A DNA stretch of 64,000 nucleotides from JASJAR01 sp038530285 (GCA_038530285.1 JBCBCY010000015.1:1-64000), one strand, 5' to 3'; positions 34,382-43,177 are shown, counted from the first letter of the stretch. Numbers and translations are program-made. The notes: a model not told the origin generated them from the letters alone.

Positions 34382-35359
34382 GTGAAGACGACCAAAGACC
34401 TTGCAGATGCCCTGATCGAGGGCGACCGCCGTGCGCTGGCGCGCGCGATCACGCTGGTGGAATCGGCCCGGCCCGATCACCGGGCGGATGCCGAAGCGCT
34501 GCTGGCAGCGGCCCGCGCCACCGGGCGCCAGGCCCTTCGCGTGGGGCTGTCGGGCACGCCGGGCGTCGGCAAATCGACCTTCATCGAGGCCTTCGGGATG
34601 CAATTGGCCGAAGCCGGCAAGCGCATCGCGGTTCTGGCTGTCGACCCGTCTTCGACGCGCACGGGCGGGTCGATCCTGGGCGACAAGACCCGGATGGACC
34701 GGCTGACGCGGCACCCGGGCGCCTATATCCGACCTTCGCCCAGCCAGTCCGAATTGGGCGGCGTGGCGCGGCGCACGCGAGAAGCGATTTTGCTCTGCGA
34801 AGCCGCAGGGTTCGATCTGGTCTTGATTGAAACCGTGGGCGTGGGGCAGTCGGAAACCCTGGTCGCGGCCATGTCGGATATCTTTGTTCTGCTGTTGGCA
34901 CCTGCTGGCGGCGATGAATTGCAGGGCGTCAAACGCGGCATCATGGAAATCGCCGATCTTATCTTGGTCAACAAGGCCGACGGCGATCTGGAACCGGCCG
35001 CGCGCCGCACCGCGGCCGATTACGCCGGTGCATTGCGTCTGATGCGGGCTCGCCCCGGCGATCCGCCCGGGTTTCCCAAGGTTGAACTGGTCTCAGCCCT
35101 TGCTGAAACCGGACTGGATACCGCCTGGGCGGCCCTTGAGGCGTTGACGCAGTATCGTCGGAAGACTGGATTTTGGGCCACCCGCCGGGCCGATCAGGCC
35201 CGCGCCTGGTTCGAAGAAGAATTGCGCCACGCACTTCTGGCAGAGCTCAAAGGCAACGCGGGTGCTTTTGAACGGCTCTCAGATGCTGTTGCAAAGGGCG
35301 AAATATCGGCGACCGCCGCGGCGGCCCAAGCGCTCAGGCGGCGTGGCGGGGCGACCTAG
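34382..35359 (+). CDS. meaB: methylmalonyl-CoA mutase-associated GTPase
   Basis: G3E-class metallochaperone GTPase that protects and reloads B12-dependent methylmalonyl-CoA mutase. 325 aa; P-loop GLSGTPGVGKST, switch-region DPSSTRTGGSILGDKTRM, ETVGVGQSE and NKADGDLE (NKxD) are all present. Starts are ambiguous: I use the GTG at 34382 (GTG AAG ACG ACC), which gives the normal length; no in-frame ATG is nearby. The mutase gene itself is not in the window. The stop shares CTAG with the convergent small gene. Confidence 0.93.
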   Translation: MKTTKDLADALIEGDRRALARAITLVESARPDHRADAEALLAAARATGRQALRVGLSGTPGVGKSTFIEAFGMQLAEAGKRIAVLAVDPSSTRTGGSILGDKTRMDRLTRHPGAYIRPSPSQSELGGVARRTREAILLCEAAGFDLVLIETVGVGQSETLVAAMSDIFVLLLAPAGGDELQGVKRGIMEIADLILVNKADGDLEPAARRTAADYAGALRLMRARPGDPPGFPKVELVSALAETGLDTAWAALEALTQYRRKTGFWATRRADQARAWFEEELRHALLAELKGNAGAFERLSDAVAKGEISATAAAAQALRRRGGAT

Positions 35360-35607
35360 CCTTCGCCGGTGTCGGGCACGTCGGGGGCAGGGGGGGGCGC
35401 AGCGGCGCTGTGGGTGTTGAGAACCTCCATCGCCCGGTGCTCGCCGCGCCGAAACCGGACCGCGGTCAAGAACGCTTCTTCCAAGGTGGGCGACGAATTG
35501 GCAATCGCATCGGCCATCAGTTTGATCACCTTGTCATCGTCTTCCTCCAACGCGATTTTCAGCGCCTTTTGAGCCAGATCATCCGCGATCCCTTCTAAGA
35601 TGCTCAT
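35356..35607 (-). CDS. small acidic conserved hypothetical protein
   Basis: 83 aa, MSILEGIADDLAQKALKIALEEDDDKVIKLMADAI..., mostly alpha-helical, ending in a Pro/Ala-rich tail (APPPAPDVPDTGEG). No signal or membrane segment. The ATG at 35607 follows GGGG 10 nt upstream. It converges on meaB with a 4-bp shared stop. Unknown function; context gives no hint. Confidence 0.65.
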   Translation of the reverse strand: MSILEGIADDLAQKALKIALEEDDDKVIKLMADAIANSSPTLEEAFLTAVRFRRGEHRAMEVLNTHSAAAPPPAPDVPDTGEG

Positions 35608-35714
35608 CTCTACGATGCCCCTTTTAACGTGTCGGCCAAGCGTTACACCAGCCAATCCGGCGCGAACAGGCCCCCGGTTGCCCGACTTTGGGTGCAACGG
35701 GGCCGAATTTCGGC

Positions 35715-35743
35715 TTGACGGGTCTCGCACCCACGCCTAAAGA
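35715..35743 (+). promoter_or_regulatory. sigma70-type promoter for rpmB
   Basis: TTGACG (35715-35720), 17-bp spacer, TAAAGA (35738-35743). Transcription would start near 35750, leaving a leader of about 85 nt before rpmB. Confidence 0.6.
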
Positions 35744-35834
35744 CCCCGAACGAGTTTCGGGCGCGGCCTTTATGGCGGTGCCCGTCTGCATTAGGGCGGA
35801 TCCGCCGCCGAAACTGCCAGACAAAGGTGATGTG

Positions 35835-36122
35835 ATGTCGCGCCGCTGCGAACTGACCGGAAAAGGCCCGATGGTTGGCAACAATGTCAGCCACGCCAAC
35901 AACAAAACGAAGCGTCGGTTTCTGCCGAACCTGACCGAAACCGCGCTGATGTCGGAAACCCTGGGCCGGACGTTCCGCCTGAAAGTGGCCACCTCGGCCC
36001 TGCGCACGGTTGATGCGCGCGGCGGGCTCGACGGGTTTCTGGCCAAAGCCAAGGATGCCGATTTGTCGTCCAAGGCGTTGAAGATCAAAAAAGATATCGC
36101 CAAGGCCCAGGCAACCGCCTGA
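35835..36122 (+). CDS. rpmB: 50S ribosomal protein L28
   Basis: Ribosomal large-subunit protein bL28, 95 aa. MSRRCELTGKGPMVGNNVSHANNKTKRRFLPNL is the standard N-terminus (given as its recognisable parts MSRRCELTGKGP and NNVSHANNKTKRRF). It lacks the second zinc-binding cysteine pair, so it is the C-minus form. Monocistronic, with a clear promoter upstream and a strong terminator 22 bp after the stop. Confidence 0.98.
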   Translation: MSRRCELTGKGPMVGNNVSHANNKTKRRFLPNLTETALMSETLGRTFRLKVATSALRTVDARGGLDGFLAKAKDADLSSKALKIKKDIAKAQATA

Positions 36123-36144
36123 TCCCGCACGGCTTTGTCAGCGG

Positions 36145-36178
36145 CCCCGTGCTTGGCGCGGGGCTTTCGTTTTTTTTT
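36145..36178 (+). terminator. rho-independent terminator of rpmB
   Basis: GCCCCG stem (36145-36150) with CGGGGC (36160-36165), followed by TTTCGTTTTTTTT. A classic intrinsic terminator. Confidence 0.88.
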
Positions 36179-36217
36179 GGCAAGGCGCCCTCGACCCGTC
36201 CTATATAGAACAGGGTT

Positions 36218-36562
36218 ATGGGACTAAGATCGCTTCTGTCGCCCGTTTTGGTGCTGTGTCTTCTGATCGCCCTGCCGATGACCGGCTGGGCGCAGGGGGG
36301 TATGGCGCGGGCTGTCGATGCGATTGTGGTCTGTAAAACGCACGGGCCCGATGTGATCCTCCTCGACTGGCACGGTCAGCCGGTTGAGGTTTTGCCCACA
36401 TGTCCTGATTGCGCATTGGTGGCCGGGCCAGTGCCGGTTGCGTCAGGTCAGGTGCCGGGGCCGGACGGTGTGGTTTTGGCGCTCAGCGCCCCTCACCGCC
36501 TGGTCTTGGCCCCCGCTTTGGGCGGCGATCGTTCCCTGTGGCCGCGTGCCCCCCCTGTTTGA
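36218..36562 (+). CDS. DUF2946-like secreted protein, copper-associated
   Basis: 114 aa with a Sec signal peptide (LLSPVLVLCLLIALPMTGWAQ). The mature part has VVCKTHGPDVILLDWHGQP and TCPDCALV, which resemble the C-x(n)-C-P-x-C layout of DUF2946 proteins often found beside copper genes. A PCu(A)C chaperone gene follows 43 bp downstream on the same strand. Role unknown; metal binding by the Cys/His residues is inference. Confidence 0.65.
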   Translation: MGLRSLLSPVLVLCLLIALPMTGWAQGGMARAVDAIVVCKTHGPDVILLDWHGQPVEVLPTCPDCALVAGPVPVASGQVPGPDGVVLALSAPHRLVLAPALGGDRSLWPRAPPV

Positions 36563-36605
36563 GCGTCTTTCAAAACAGTTCACAAAATCAAACAGGACCA
36601 AACAC

Positions 36606-37103
36606 ATGAAACTTCTTTTGTCTGCGGCGTTGGTCGCCTGTCTCGCTCTCCCGGCTTTCGCGGGGGATATGAAGGGCGAGATGAAAGTTGTGATCGACGA
36701 CCCTTATGCGCGCGCCTCAAGCCCGTCTGCGAAGGCCGGTGCGGCGTTCATGACCATCATGAACATGTCTGATGCCGACGACCGGTTGGTGGCGGTGTCG
36801 TCGGATGTGGCCGAACGGGTGGAACTGCACACCCACCTTGAAGACGCCAATGGCGTGATGCGCATGATCGAGGTTGAAGACGGCTTTGCCGTGCCGGCGG
36901 GTGGTCAGACGATGCTGGCGCGCGGCGGGGCGCATGTGATGTTCATGGGGCTAAGACAGCCCTTCGTGAACGGCGAAACCATCGAAGTGACCCTGACGTT
37001 TGAACGTGCTGGCGACATGATCGTCAAGATCCCGATTGATCTTGACCGCACCGCTGAACACGGAATGGGTCACGGTGCCAATGGCGGTCACGCGACCAAC
37101 TAG
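36606..37103 (+). CDS. PCu(A)C family periplasmic copper chaperone
   Basis: Periplasmic Cu(I) carrier that delivers copper toward cytochrome c oxidase assembly. 165 aa: signal peptide MKLLLSAALVACLALPAFAG, then a cupredoxin-like domain with the copper site H-x(n)-M ... H-x-M, seen as VELHTHLEDANGVMRM and GGAHVMFMGL. The C-terminal HGMGHGANGGH tail adds possible metal ligands. The ATG at 36606 is preceded by a weak AGGA. Probably co-transcribed with the DUF2946-like gene. Confidence 0.92.
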   Translation: MKLLLSAALVACLALPAFAGDMKGEMKVVIDDPYARASSPSAKAGAAFMTIMNMSDADDRLVAVSSDVAERVELHTHLEDANGVMRMIEVEDGFAVPAGGQTMLARGGAHVMFMGLRQPFVNGETIEVTLTFERAGDMIVKIPIDLDRTAEHGMGHGANGGHATN

Positions 37104-37113
37104 GACTGACCGA

Positions 37114-37245
37114 TCACCGCGGCGACCCAGGCCGGAACGGTCCGGGTCGCAGGGCCCCGATGCGCCGGTCAAACAGGTCCTGGCCGACGGGCGGCTCAAG
37201 GTTGATTTCAACGGTCTTGGCGCCGGCTAGACCAATGATCTTCAA
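37114..37245 (-). CDS. possible small minus-strand gene or gene remnant
   Basis: In-frame segment LKIIGLAGAKTVEINLEPP... ending FRPGSPR, with strongly GC-biased third codon positions, unlike the other frames of this 228-bp gap. A TTG at 37245 (MKIIGLAG) could start it (43 aa); a longer in-frame ATG would run through a perfect hairpin. I recognise no family. It might be a degenerate 3' fragment. Confidence 0.25.
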   Translation of the reverse strand: MKIIGLAGAKTVEINLEPPVGQDLFDRRIGALRPGPFRPGSPR

Positions 37246-37278
37246 AGCCCAAAGCCACGCCGCCTTCAGAGCGGGGGG

Positions 37279-37298
37279 AAGAATTTTTGAAAATTCTT
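37279..37298. terminator. perfect stem-loop upstream of the LMW phosphatase gene
   Basis: Arms AAGAATTTT and AAAATTCTT around TG. It lies 33 bp before the phosphatase start and overlaps a rejected in-frame ATG. Confidence 0.4.
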
Positions 37299-37331
37299 GC
37301 GCGCCCCGCCGCAACGGGTATCACGCATCCT

Positions 37332-37784
37332 ATGACCCGCATCCTTGTCGTTTGCCTTGGAAACATCTGCCGCTCTCCCACGGCCGAGGCGGTCTTGCGC
37401 GCCAAGGCAGCAGAACGCGGTCTTGGGGTCACGATCGACAGTGCGGGCACCGGCGGCTGGCATGTTGGCGATCCACCTTACGGCCCGGCCATCGCCGAAG
37501 GTCGCGCGCGCGGCTATGATCTTGCCCCTTTGCGCGCGCGCCAGATCAGCGCGCAGGACTTTGCCCGGTTTGACCTGATCCTTGGGATGGACAGCGCCAA
37601 TATTGACGACGTTGAGGCCCTGCGACCAAAGGGCAACGCCACGCCTGTCCGGCTGATGACATCTTACGCCGCAGACCTGCCCGACGCCGTCCCAGACCCC
37701 TATTATACCCACGATTTTTCAGGCGCGCTCGATCTGATCGAACGCGCCGCGGATGCGCTTTTGGCCGAAATGTCAGGCGCTTAG
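37332..37784 (+). CDS. low-molecular-weight protein-tyrosine phosphatase
   Basis: Cysteine phosphatase of 150 aa. The active-site loop VCLGNICRSP (C-x5-R) is at residues 7-16 and the catalytic acid in VPDPYYTHDF near residue 122. Bacterial members dephosphorylate BY-kinases in exopolysaccharide control, or act on small substrates; no such kinase is adjacent. The ATG at 37332 (MTRILVV) is the family start. Stops are shared with the convergent secreted-protein gene (TTAG). Confidence 0.93.
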   Translation: MTRILVVCLGNICRSPTAEAVLRAKAAERGLGVTIDSAGTGGWHVGDPPYGPAIAEGRARGYDLAPLRARQISAQDFARFDLILGMDSANIDDVEALRPKGNATPVRLMTSYAADLPDAVPDPYYTHDFSGALDLIERAADALLAEMSGA

Positions 37785-38086
37785 CCTCGGCAGAAGGTCT
37801 CTGCGGCCTCACCGAATTCCTTGTAGCGCCCCCAGAACACCTCATCTGCGCGGCGGTCGGATTGGCGCACTTCCTGGGCGCGGTGCGGGTCGCGGAAGAA
37901 CGCCGCCGCGCGGCGCTGATCGCTTGTGGACAACGTCAGGTCGGCGGCATCCTGGATACAGCCGCACAAGGGCCTGTTGGCCGCCGAACGGTCCGACCCC
38001 AAACAGGCGCGTTCGATATCGCCTGCGAAAGCCGAATTCCCCAACGTGATGACGAATAGCACTGAAAAGGCTCTGAAAGCCGTCAT
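37781..38086 (-). CDS. small secreted cysteine-containing protein
   Basis: 101 aa with a Sec signal peptide (FRAFSVLFVITLGNSAFAG). The mature part carries four cysteines: ACLGSD, LCGCIQDAAD and a terminal TFCRG, suggesting two disulfides in the periplasm. Similar Rhodobacterales proteins are sometimes labelled arginine transporter without experimental support; no transport domain is visible. Function unknown. Confidence 0.75.
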   Translation of the reverse strand: MTAFRAFSVLFVITLGNSAFAGDIERACLGSDRSAANRPLCGCIQDAADLTLSTSDQRRAAAFFRDPHRAQEVRQSDRRADEVFWGRYKEFGEAAETFCRG

Positions 38087-38246
38087 AGGTTCACCTCAAA
38101 ATCTGCCTCGCTCCGGCGCGCTTTTGCACGCTCATTGCGCAATCTCATGCCACGGGGCCCTGCCTGCGCGCAAGTCTGGCACGCGCCCCCTTTGAAAATC
38201 GTGAACAAAGTGGCACATGCGTAGCCAAACAAGACCGGAGACCGAT

Positions 38247-39035
38247 ATGGCCAACGCTCGCCTGCAACGCTTCGTGAATCACCCCGGGTTCGAGGGCTCG
38301 ATCATCGTGTTGATCGTGTTCAACGCATTTCTTTTGGCGCTTGAAACCTCGCCCAGTATCATGGCGACCTGGGGCCCGGCGATCACGAAGCTCGACCAGA
38401 TCATTCTGGGAATTTTCGTGGTGGAAATCGCGCTGCGCCTGGCGGCGGATTTCCGGGGCTTTTGGCGCGACCCCTGGCGGTTGTTTGATCTGGTGGTGAT
38501 CGCGATCGCGCTGATGCCCGCAACCGGTCCCCTGGCGATCTTGCGGGCGTTCCGGATCCTGCGGATCCTGCGGCTGGTGGCTGCGGTGCCCGCGATGCGC
38601 CGGGTGGTCACGGGGCTGTTGCAGGCGCTGCCGGGCATGGGGTCGATCGTGATGCTTTTGTGCATCATCTATTTCGTCTTCGCCGTCATCGCGACCAAGC
38701 TTTTCGCCGCAAGCTTCCCCGAATGGTTCGGCACGCTTGGCGCCTCGGCCTATTCGCTGTTCCAGATCATGACGCTGGAAAGCTGGTCGATGGGGATCGT
38801 GCGCCCCGTGATGGAGGTTTACCCCTATGCCTGGACCCTGTTTGTGCCCTTCATCGTGATGACGGCCTTTGCGGTTTTGAACCTCTTCATCGGTGTGATC
38901 GTCGACGCCATGAACGCCGAAGCCAACGCGGCCGCCCACGAAGAACGCGAAGGCATGAAGCGCGACACTGCGGTGCTGCTGTCCGAGATCAAAGCGCTTC
39001 GCTCTGAGGTGGCCGCGCTGCGCAACACCCGCTGA
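38247..39035 (+). CDS. voltage-gated sodium channel, NavBac type
   Basis: Single-repeat six-helix cation channel of 262 aa that forms a tetramer in the inner membrane. The S4 voltage sensor is ILRAFRILRILRLV (arginines every third residue). The pore filter IMTLESWSMG contains TLESWS, the mark of bacterial sodium channels such as NaChBac and the Silicibacter channel NavSp. A C-terminal coiled coil (EEREGMKRDTAVLLSEIKALRSEVAAL, in part) should tetramerise the protein. The ATG at 38247 has GGAG 6 nt upstream; an in-frame ATG 30 bp earlier lacks this. Confidence 0.95.
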   Translation: MANARLQRFVNHPGFEGSIIVLIVFNAFLLALETSPSIMATWGPAITKLDQIILGIFVVEIALRLAADFRGFWRDPWRLFDLVVIAIALMPATGPLAILRAFRILRILRLVAAVPAMRRVVTGLLQALPGMGSIVMLLCIIYFVFAVIATKLFAASFPEWFGTLGASAYSLFQIMTLESWSMGIVRPVMEVYPYAWTLFVPFIVMTAFAVLNLFIGVIVDAMNAEANAAAHEEREGMKRDTAVLLSEIKALRSEVAALRNTR

Positions 39036-39112
39036 CGCAGCCCGTCCTTGGCCGTCTTGACCCGGGGCAGGGTCGGTGCATACTCCACTCCCCAAGGCAG
39101 GACCCAAACCGG

Positions 39113-39856
39113 ATGTTTCAACCCGCCACAGGCCTCAGCTACCAAAGGTTCTTCCGCCGTTTGCATGCGGCGCATGTCTTTGATTGGTATCTGGAAATCG
39201 GCTGTCGGACGGGCCGGATCCTCGATCTGGTGCAAGGCAAGACCATCGGCGTTGATCCGGTGTTTCGGATGCAGGCCCCGGTGCTGGGCCGCAAACCGCA
39301 ACTGCATCTGTTTCAAGAAACCTCTGACGCCTTTTTTGCTGCAGACCGCCTTGCGGCCCTGGGTGCGCGGCCGGTGGTCAGTTTCATCGACGGGATGCAT
39401 CTGTTTGAATTCGCGCTGCGCGATTTCATCGGCATCGAAGCCGCCGCCAGCCCAGACGGCGTGGTCTATGTCCACGATTGCTTTCCCTTTGATCACGCAA
39501 TGACCACACGCGACCTCAGCAATCTGCCTGCGATCTGGACCGGCGATGTCTGGAAGCTGATCCCGATCCTGCAAGCCCACCGGCCCGACCTGACGCTGAC
39601 GGCACTTGATGCGGCACCAACCGGCCTGTTGATGATCGAAGGGCTCGACCCCGAAAGTCGGGTTCTGTCCGACGCCATGACCGATATCCTGGGCGCCTAT
39701 ACCGAATTGACCCTTGAAGAGTTTGGGGTTGAGCGGTTCTTTGACCTTCTTGGTTATACCTCAGCCGATGAGGTGGCGCGCAATGACGTGCCTTCGATGG
39801 CGGCACGGGCCCGGCCCGATCTGGCCCTTGATGCACCCCAGCTTGTGACCCCCTGA
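39113..39856 (+). CDS. class I SAM-dependent methyltransferase-like protein
   Basis: 247 aa with a degenerate Rossmann methyltransferase pattern: YLEIGCRTGRILDLV (motif I), IGVDPVF (motif II), VVSFIDGMHLFEFALRDF and VYVHDCFPFD, as in Methyltransf_24 proteins linked to surface-polysaccharide loci. It lies beside a convergent GT61 gene, which fits a role in glycan decoration. The acceptor is unknown. Confidence 0.78.
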   Translation: MFQPATGLSYQRFFRRLHAAHVFDWYLEIGCRTGRILDLVQGKTIGVDPVFRMQAPVLGRKPQLHLFQETSDAFFAADRLAALGARPVVSFIDGMHLFEFALRDFIGIEAAASPDGVVYVHDCFPFDHAMTTRDLSNLPAIWTGDVWKLIPILQAHRPDLTLTALDAAPTGLLMIEGLDPESRVLSDAMTDILGAYTELTLEEFGVERFFDLLGYTSADEVARNDVPSMAARARPDLALDAPQLVTP

Positions 39857-39877
39857 CCACGGCGCATCGCGCGCCGG

Positions 39878-40993
39878 TCAAGCCATCGTGCGACGCGTCC
39901 TGCGCCTGTCTTTCAGCCAGGACTGGTGGTCTTCGGCACTCATCAAATCCTCATCTGCCGCCAGGCCCGCGCGCAGCGACGCGCGTTGGTCAGCCGCCCG
40001 CGGCGCGCTCCAGGGCGCAGATCGTGACACAAACCCACCCGCGACCAATTGGTCGCGCAGCGTGTCAAAATCGAGTGTCGTCAGCCCAAGATTGTCCGCC
40101 CGGCGGGGCGGGAAAAAGGTGCCGGTGATCGCGTTGATCTGCGTGGGCGCATTGGCTGGCCCGTCGTGAAGCTGGCCTGTCAGCAGCTTTGGCAGATCCC
40201 GGCGACGCTGGATCACAGCAACCGATTGGCCCTCTCGCTGCACCAGCGCATAAAGATGCAGCGCCGAGCCTTCGGCGAAGACAAGCGTTTCCGCCCGCTG
40301 AAAGAGCCGGGCCTGATTGTTCAACCCGTGTTGTTCGGGCGCCACGATCTGGTAGCCGTCCGCAGCCAACAGCCGCTCCAGGTGGTCTTCATTGCAAAAC
40401 CGCCCGACCGAGGCGCCAAGCTGGCTGCGGGTGACATAGACTTTCAGCCCCCGTTCGATAGGTCCGCGCGGGGGAAGTTTGCGGACAAACCAGTCGCGAA
40501 AGGCCGGACTTGCCGCACCGCCGTAGCGTTCGCCGAAAAGATCGGTGGCGGTGTAGATCTGGCGGTAGCGGGTTGGCCCCCGGTGCAAAAGCGGCTTCTG
40601 GCGCATGCCCACCAGCCGCAACATCGGCGCCAGGGCGGGATAAAAGCTCAATCGGGCGCGGCGCATCGGCAGGAACATAACCTGGGTTTCGCGCGGCAGA
40701 TGCTCCAGCGCCCAGAGCCGACCCAGTGAGTTCAAGATCACATGGCCGAATTGCTTGGCGGCAAGGCCTGCGAAGAGAACCGGCGCGTCAACCTCGTGCA
40801 AGGCATCGGTCGACGGCGCCTGTGGGACGGGCGCACAGGTGAACAGGCTGCCCGAAATATCGGTCTGCGCCACCGGCCGCGCATCGGGCAAATACAAGCC
40901 GAACTCATTGTGCCGGCCTGTCGTCTTGCCGCGCAGGCCCACCGCGTCAAAGGGCCCGTTCAGCTTTGGCTCTGGGAAGTCCACAGGGCGCAA
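39878..40993 (-). CDS. glycosyltransferase family 61 protein
   Basis: 371 aa of the DUF563/GT61 type. Signature parts are VDAPVLFAGLAAKQFGHVI, KVYVTRSQLGASVGRF, and VFAEGSALHLYALV (the conserved E-G-[AS]-x-L-x-N/H region near residue 245). These enzymes are found in capsule and exopolysaccharide synthesis. The start is uncertain: TTG at 40993 has AGG upstream, and a GTG three codons inside is an alternative. The Arg-rich C-terminus (DRRRTRRTMA) is notable. Confidence 0.82.
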   Translation of the reverse strand: MRPVDFPEPKLNGPFDAVGLRGKTTGRHNEFGLYLPDARPVAQTDISGSLFTCAPVPQAPSTDALHEVDAPVLFAGLAAKQFGHVILNSLGRLWALEHLPRETQVMFLPMRRARLSFYPALAPMLRLVGMRQKPLLHRGPTRYRQIYTATDLFGERYGGAASPAFRDWFVRKLPPRGPIERGLKVYVTRSQLGASVGRFCNEDHLERLLAADGYQIVAPEQHGLNNQARLFQRAETLVFAEGSALHLYALVQREGQSVAVIQRRRDLPKLLTGQLHDGPANAPTQINAITGTFFPPRRADNLGLTTLDFDTLRDQLVAGGFVSRSAPWSAPRAADQRASLRAGLAADEDLMSAEDHQSWLKDRRRTRRTMA

Positions 40994-41155
40994 CTCGCCG
41001 TCCTCATTTTGGTGAGCGAAAGGTTAATCCATCAGGCGGGGCTTGTGAAACCTGTGTGATGCTCTGCCTCGCCACCGGCCAGAGATTGCCGGCCCCGCAA
41101 AAGCTTTCCCAAATTTGATTTGATCGCGCTGCCACGGGCCCTACCTGTCGAACAG

Positions 41156-41169
41156 AAAAATCGATTTTT
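41156..41169. promoter_or_regulatory. AT-rich 14-bp palindrome before the MBL hydrolase gene
   Basis: AAAAATCGATTTTT, perfectly symmetric, 41 bp upstream of the start codon. It could be an operator or a weak stem-loop ending in a U-run on both strands. Confidence 0.35.
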
Positions 41170-41210
41170 TGGCATGTTGCCGAGAATGCACTTGCAGAGA
41201 GGATGCTCCC

Positions 41211-42137
41211 ATGACCCCCGATCCCAAAATCTCCCGCCGTTCGCTTCTGGCGGCGACAGCTTCGTTGCCCTTGGCTGCCGGTCTGGCCGGACCCGCGCGC
41301 GCCGGTGGCCATGCCGCCCCGCCCAACGCCAGCAAGTACTCCTTTGCGGTCGGTGACTTCCAGGTCTCGACCATGTTGTCGGGCACCCGCGCGGTCGAAA
41401 ACCCGCAAGGCATCTTTGGCATGAACGTCACGCCCGAAGAGTTCGCCGCGGTGTCGGATGAAAACTTCATTCCCACCGATGTGGCCCAGTTCTTCTTTAC
41501 CCCGACCGTGATCAACACCGGGTCTGAGGTTGTTCTGTTTGACACAGGATTGTCGGCCGCCGGCACCCTGCCAGCCCTCGAAGCCGCCGGCATCGGCGCC
41601 GATGACGTCGACATCGTGGTGCTGACCCATATGCACGGCGACCACATCGGTGGCCTCACGACCGAGGATGGCTCCGAAACCTATGCCAACGCCCGCTACA
41701 TCACCGGCGAGGCCGAGTTTGACTTCTGGGCCGGCGCCGAGAATGACGGCTTCAACGCCAAGGTCCGCCCCCTGGCCGAGAAAATGACCTTCATCGGTGA
41801 CGGTGGTTCTGTCGCCTCGGGCATCACCGGGATGGCTGCAGCCGGGCACACACCTGGCCACATGGTCTATATGATCGAAAGCGGTGGCGAGCAGGTGTTG
41901 CTGATGGCCGATCTGGCCAACCACTATGTCTGGTCACTGGCCTATCCCGATTGGGAAGTCCGTTTTGACCGCGACAAAGCCGCCGCAGCGGCCACCCGCC
42001 GCACTGTGCTGGGCATGGCGGCGGCCGACAAAATGCCGGTCATCGGCTATCACATGCCCTTCCCGGCGGTCGGCTATGTCGATACGCGCGGCGATGGGTT
42101 CCATTATGTGCCCGCCAGCTACCAGCTGATGCTCTAG
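41211..42137 (+). CDS. Tat-exported MBL-fold metallohydrolase
   Basis: 308 aa. The N-terminal KISRRSLLAATASLPLAAG is a twin-arginine signal, so the folded metalloenzyme should go to the periplasm. The binuclear zinc site is THMHGDHIGG (HxHxDH), with further ligands at AAGHTPGHMVY and the Asp in LLMADLANHY. Related to quorum-quenching lactonase/alkylsulfatase-like groups, but the substrate is not determined. The ATG at 41211 has AGAGGA upstream. Confidence 0.9.
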   Translation: MTPDPKISRRSLLAATASLPLAAGLAGPARAGGHAAPPNASKYSFAVGDFQVSTMLSGTRAVENPQGIFGMNVTPEEFAAVSDENFIPTDVAQFFFTPTVINTGSEVVLFDTGLSAAGTLPALEAAGIGADDVDIVVLTHMHGDHIGGLTTEDGSETYANARYITGEAEFDFWAGAENDGFNAKVRPLAEKMTFIGDGGSVASGITGMAAAGHTPGHMVYMIESGGEQVLLMADLANHYVWSLAYPDWEVRFDRDKAAAAATRRTVLGMAAADKMPVIGYHMPFPAVGYVDTRGDGFHYVPASYQLML

Positions 42138-42156
42138 GGCGTGTCGCGTGCGAAGG

Positions 42157-43026
42157 TCAGGTTTCAATCAGCCTGACCTTCGGGCGCTTCCAATAGGCGT
42201 GATATGTGTCGGTCGCCGATTGCCACAATTGCAAGGTGAACGACACAGGCTGGCCATCAAGGATACCGGCGACCGCATTTTCATAGACCCCAAGATAGAT
42301 GGGCGTGTCGACGCGCTCCGCGGGCTGTTCTTGCGCCTTCGCGCTGCGCCCGCGAACGATCCCAAGCACCACACTCTCCAAATCCATCGGATCGATCACA
42401 CCCTTCATCTCCGCGGTCACAAACAGCGCCTCGCCGGTGTCGCCATGCACCGAGATCAGCCCGGTCAGGGCCTTGGACAACGACAAAAGGGCCCGATCCG
42501 CGTCGCTGATCTGATGGGAAAATTCCTGCGCTTCGCGCCGCAGTTGTCGGATCAAAAACAGCGACCCGACGATACACGCCGCACTCGCAAGCATGGCCGC
42601 GTCGCTCTGCGTCCAGTCGCGTGCTTTGCGGCTTGTGGCGCAAATTGACCCGTATGATGTGCGCCGACTGTCCGCGACAGGATGGCCAAGATAGGCCACC
42701 ACCTGCCCACCGGACACCTGCGGAGCAAGCTGAAAAACCGGATCCAGCCTTGCATCAACCACCCGCACCAGGTTTGTCTGTTGGGCCGTGTAATCGCACA
42801 GGCTGCCCCGGCGTGGATGAAGGCGCGGCGGATCATAAGCCCCCGGCATCCCCACCCCCAACGAAAACAACCTGTCGCCTGTGACAGGCACGTTCACAAA
42901 GACCGCGTCGCAGTCCAGGTCTGTCCGCAACCGGGCGGCCACGCGGTCAATTTCGGTCGCGAACGCGTCATCAAAGAACGCTTCTGGCGCGCCATCTGGC
43001 ACGCTTTCTGCAGCAAAGTCCGTCAT
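42157..43026 (-). CDS. GAF domain-containing protein
   Basis: 289 aa. A GAF sensory domain occupies about residues 25-160 (AVFVNVPVTGDRLFSLG, RGSLCDYTAQQTN, VVAYLGHPV and SYGSICATSRKARDW). The C-terminal part is helical then beta-rich (FTLQLWQSATDTYHAYWKRPKV) and has no kinase or cyclase motif. The start is placed at the ATG at 43026 with GGGGGC 3 nt upstream; an ATG at 43128 is possible, but that stretch has poor coding bias. Ligand unknown. Confidence 0.78.
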   Translation of the reverse strand: MTDFAAESVPDGAPEAFFDDAFATEIDRVAARLRTDLDCDAVFVNVPVTGDRLFSLGVGMPGAYDPPRLHPRRGSLCDYTAQQTNLVRVVDARLDPVFQLAPQVSGGQVVAYLGHPVADSRRTSYGSICATSRKARDWTQSDAAMLASAACIVGSLFLIRQLRREAQEFSHQISDADRALLSLSKALTGLISVHGDTGEALFVTAEMKGVIDPMDLESVVLGIVRGRSAKAQEQPAERVDTPIYLGVYENAVAGILDGQPVSFTLQLWQSATDTYHAYWKRPKVRLIET

Positions 43027-43177
43027 TTCGCCCCCAGCGACCGGCACGGCATAGCGCCTGTCCACATCGCTCAAAGTCTGCTCTGAAGGGGGCGATTTGT
43101 GAAGCACTGAATTGCGAATATCCGGCATGCGCCCTGCGGGCCCTGCGCGTTGCACTGATTTCAGGCGGTGCGGGGGC

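Noticed and set aside
34138..34714. N-terminal extension of HrpB by 192 residues
   Set aside because: The extension overlaps meaB in antisense; the ATG at 34138 gives the usual family start and length.
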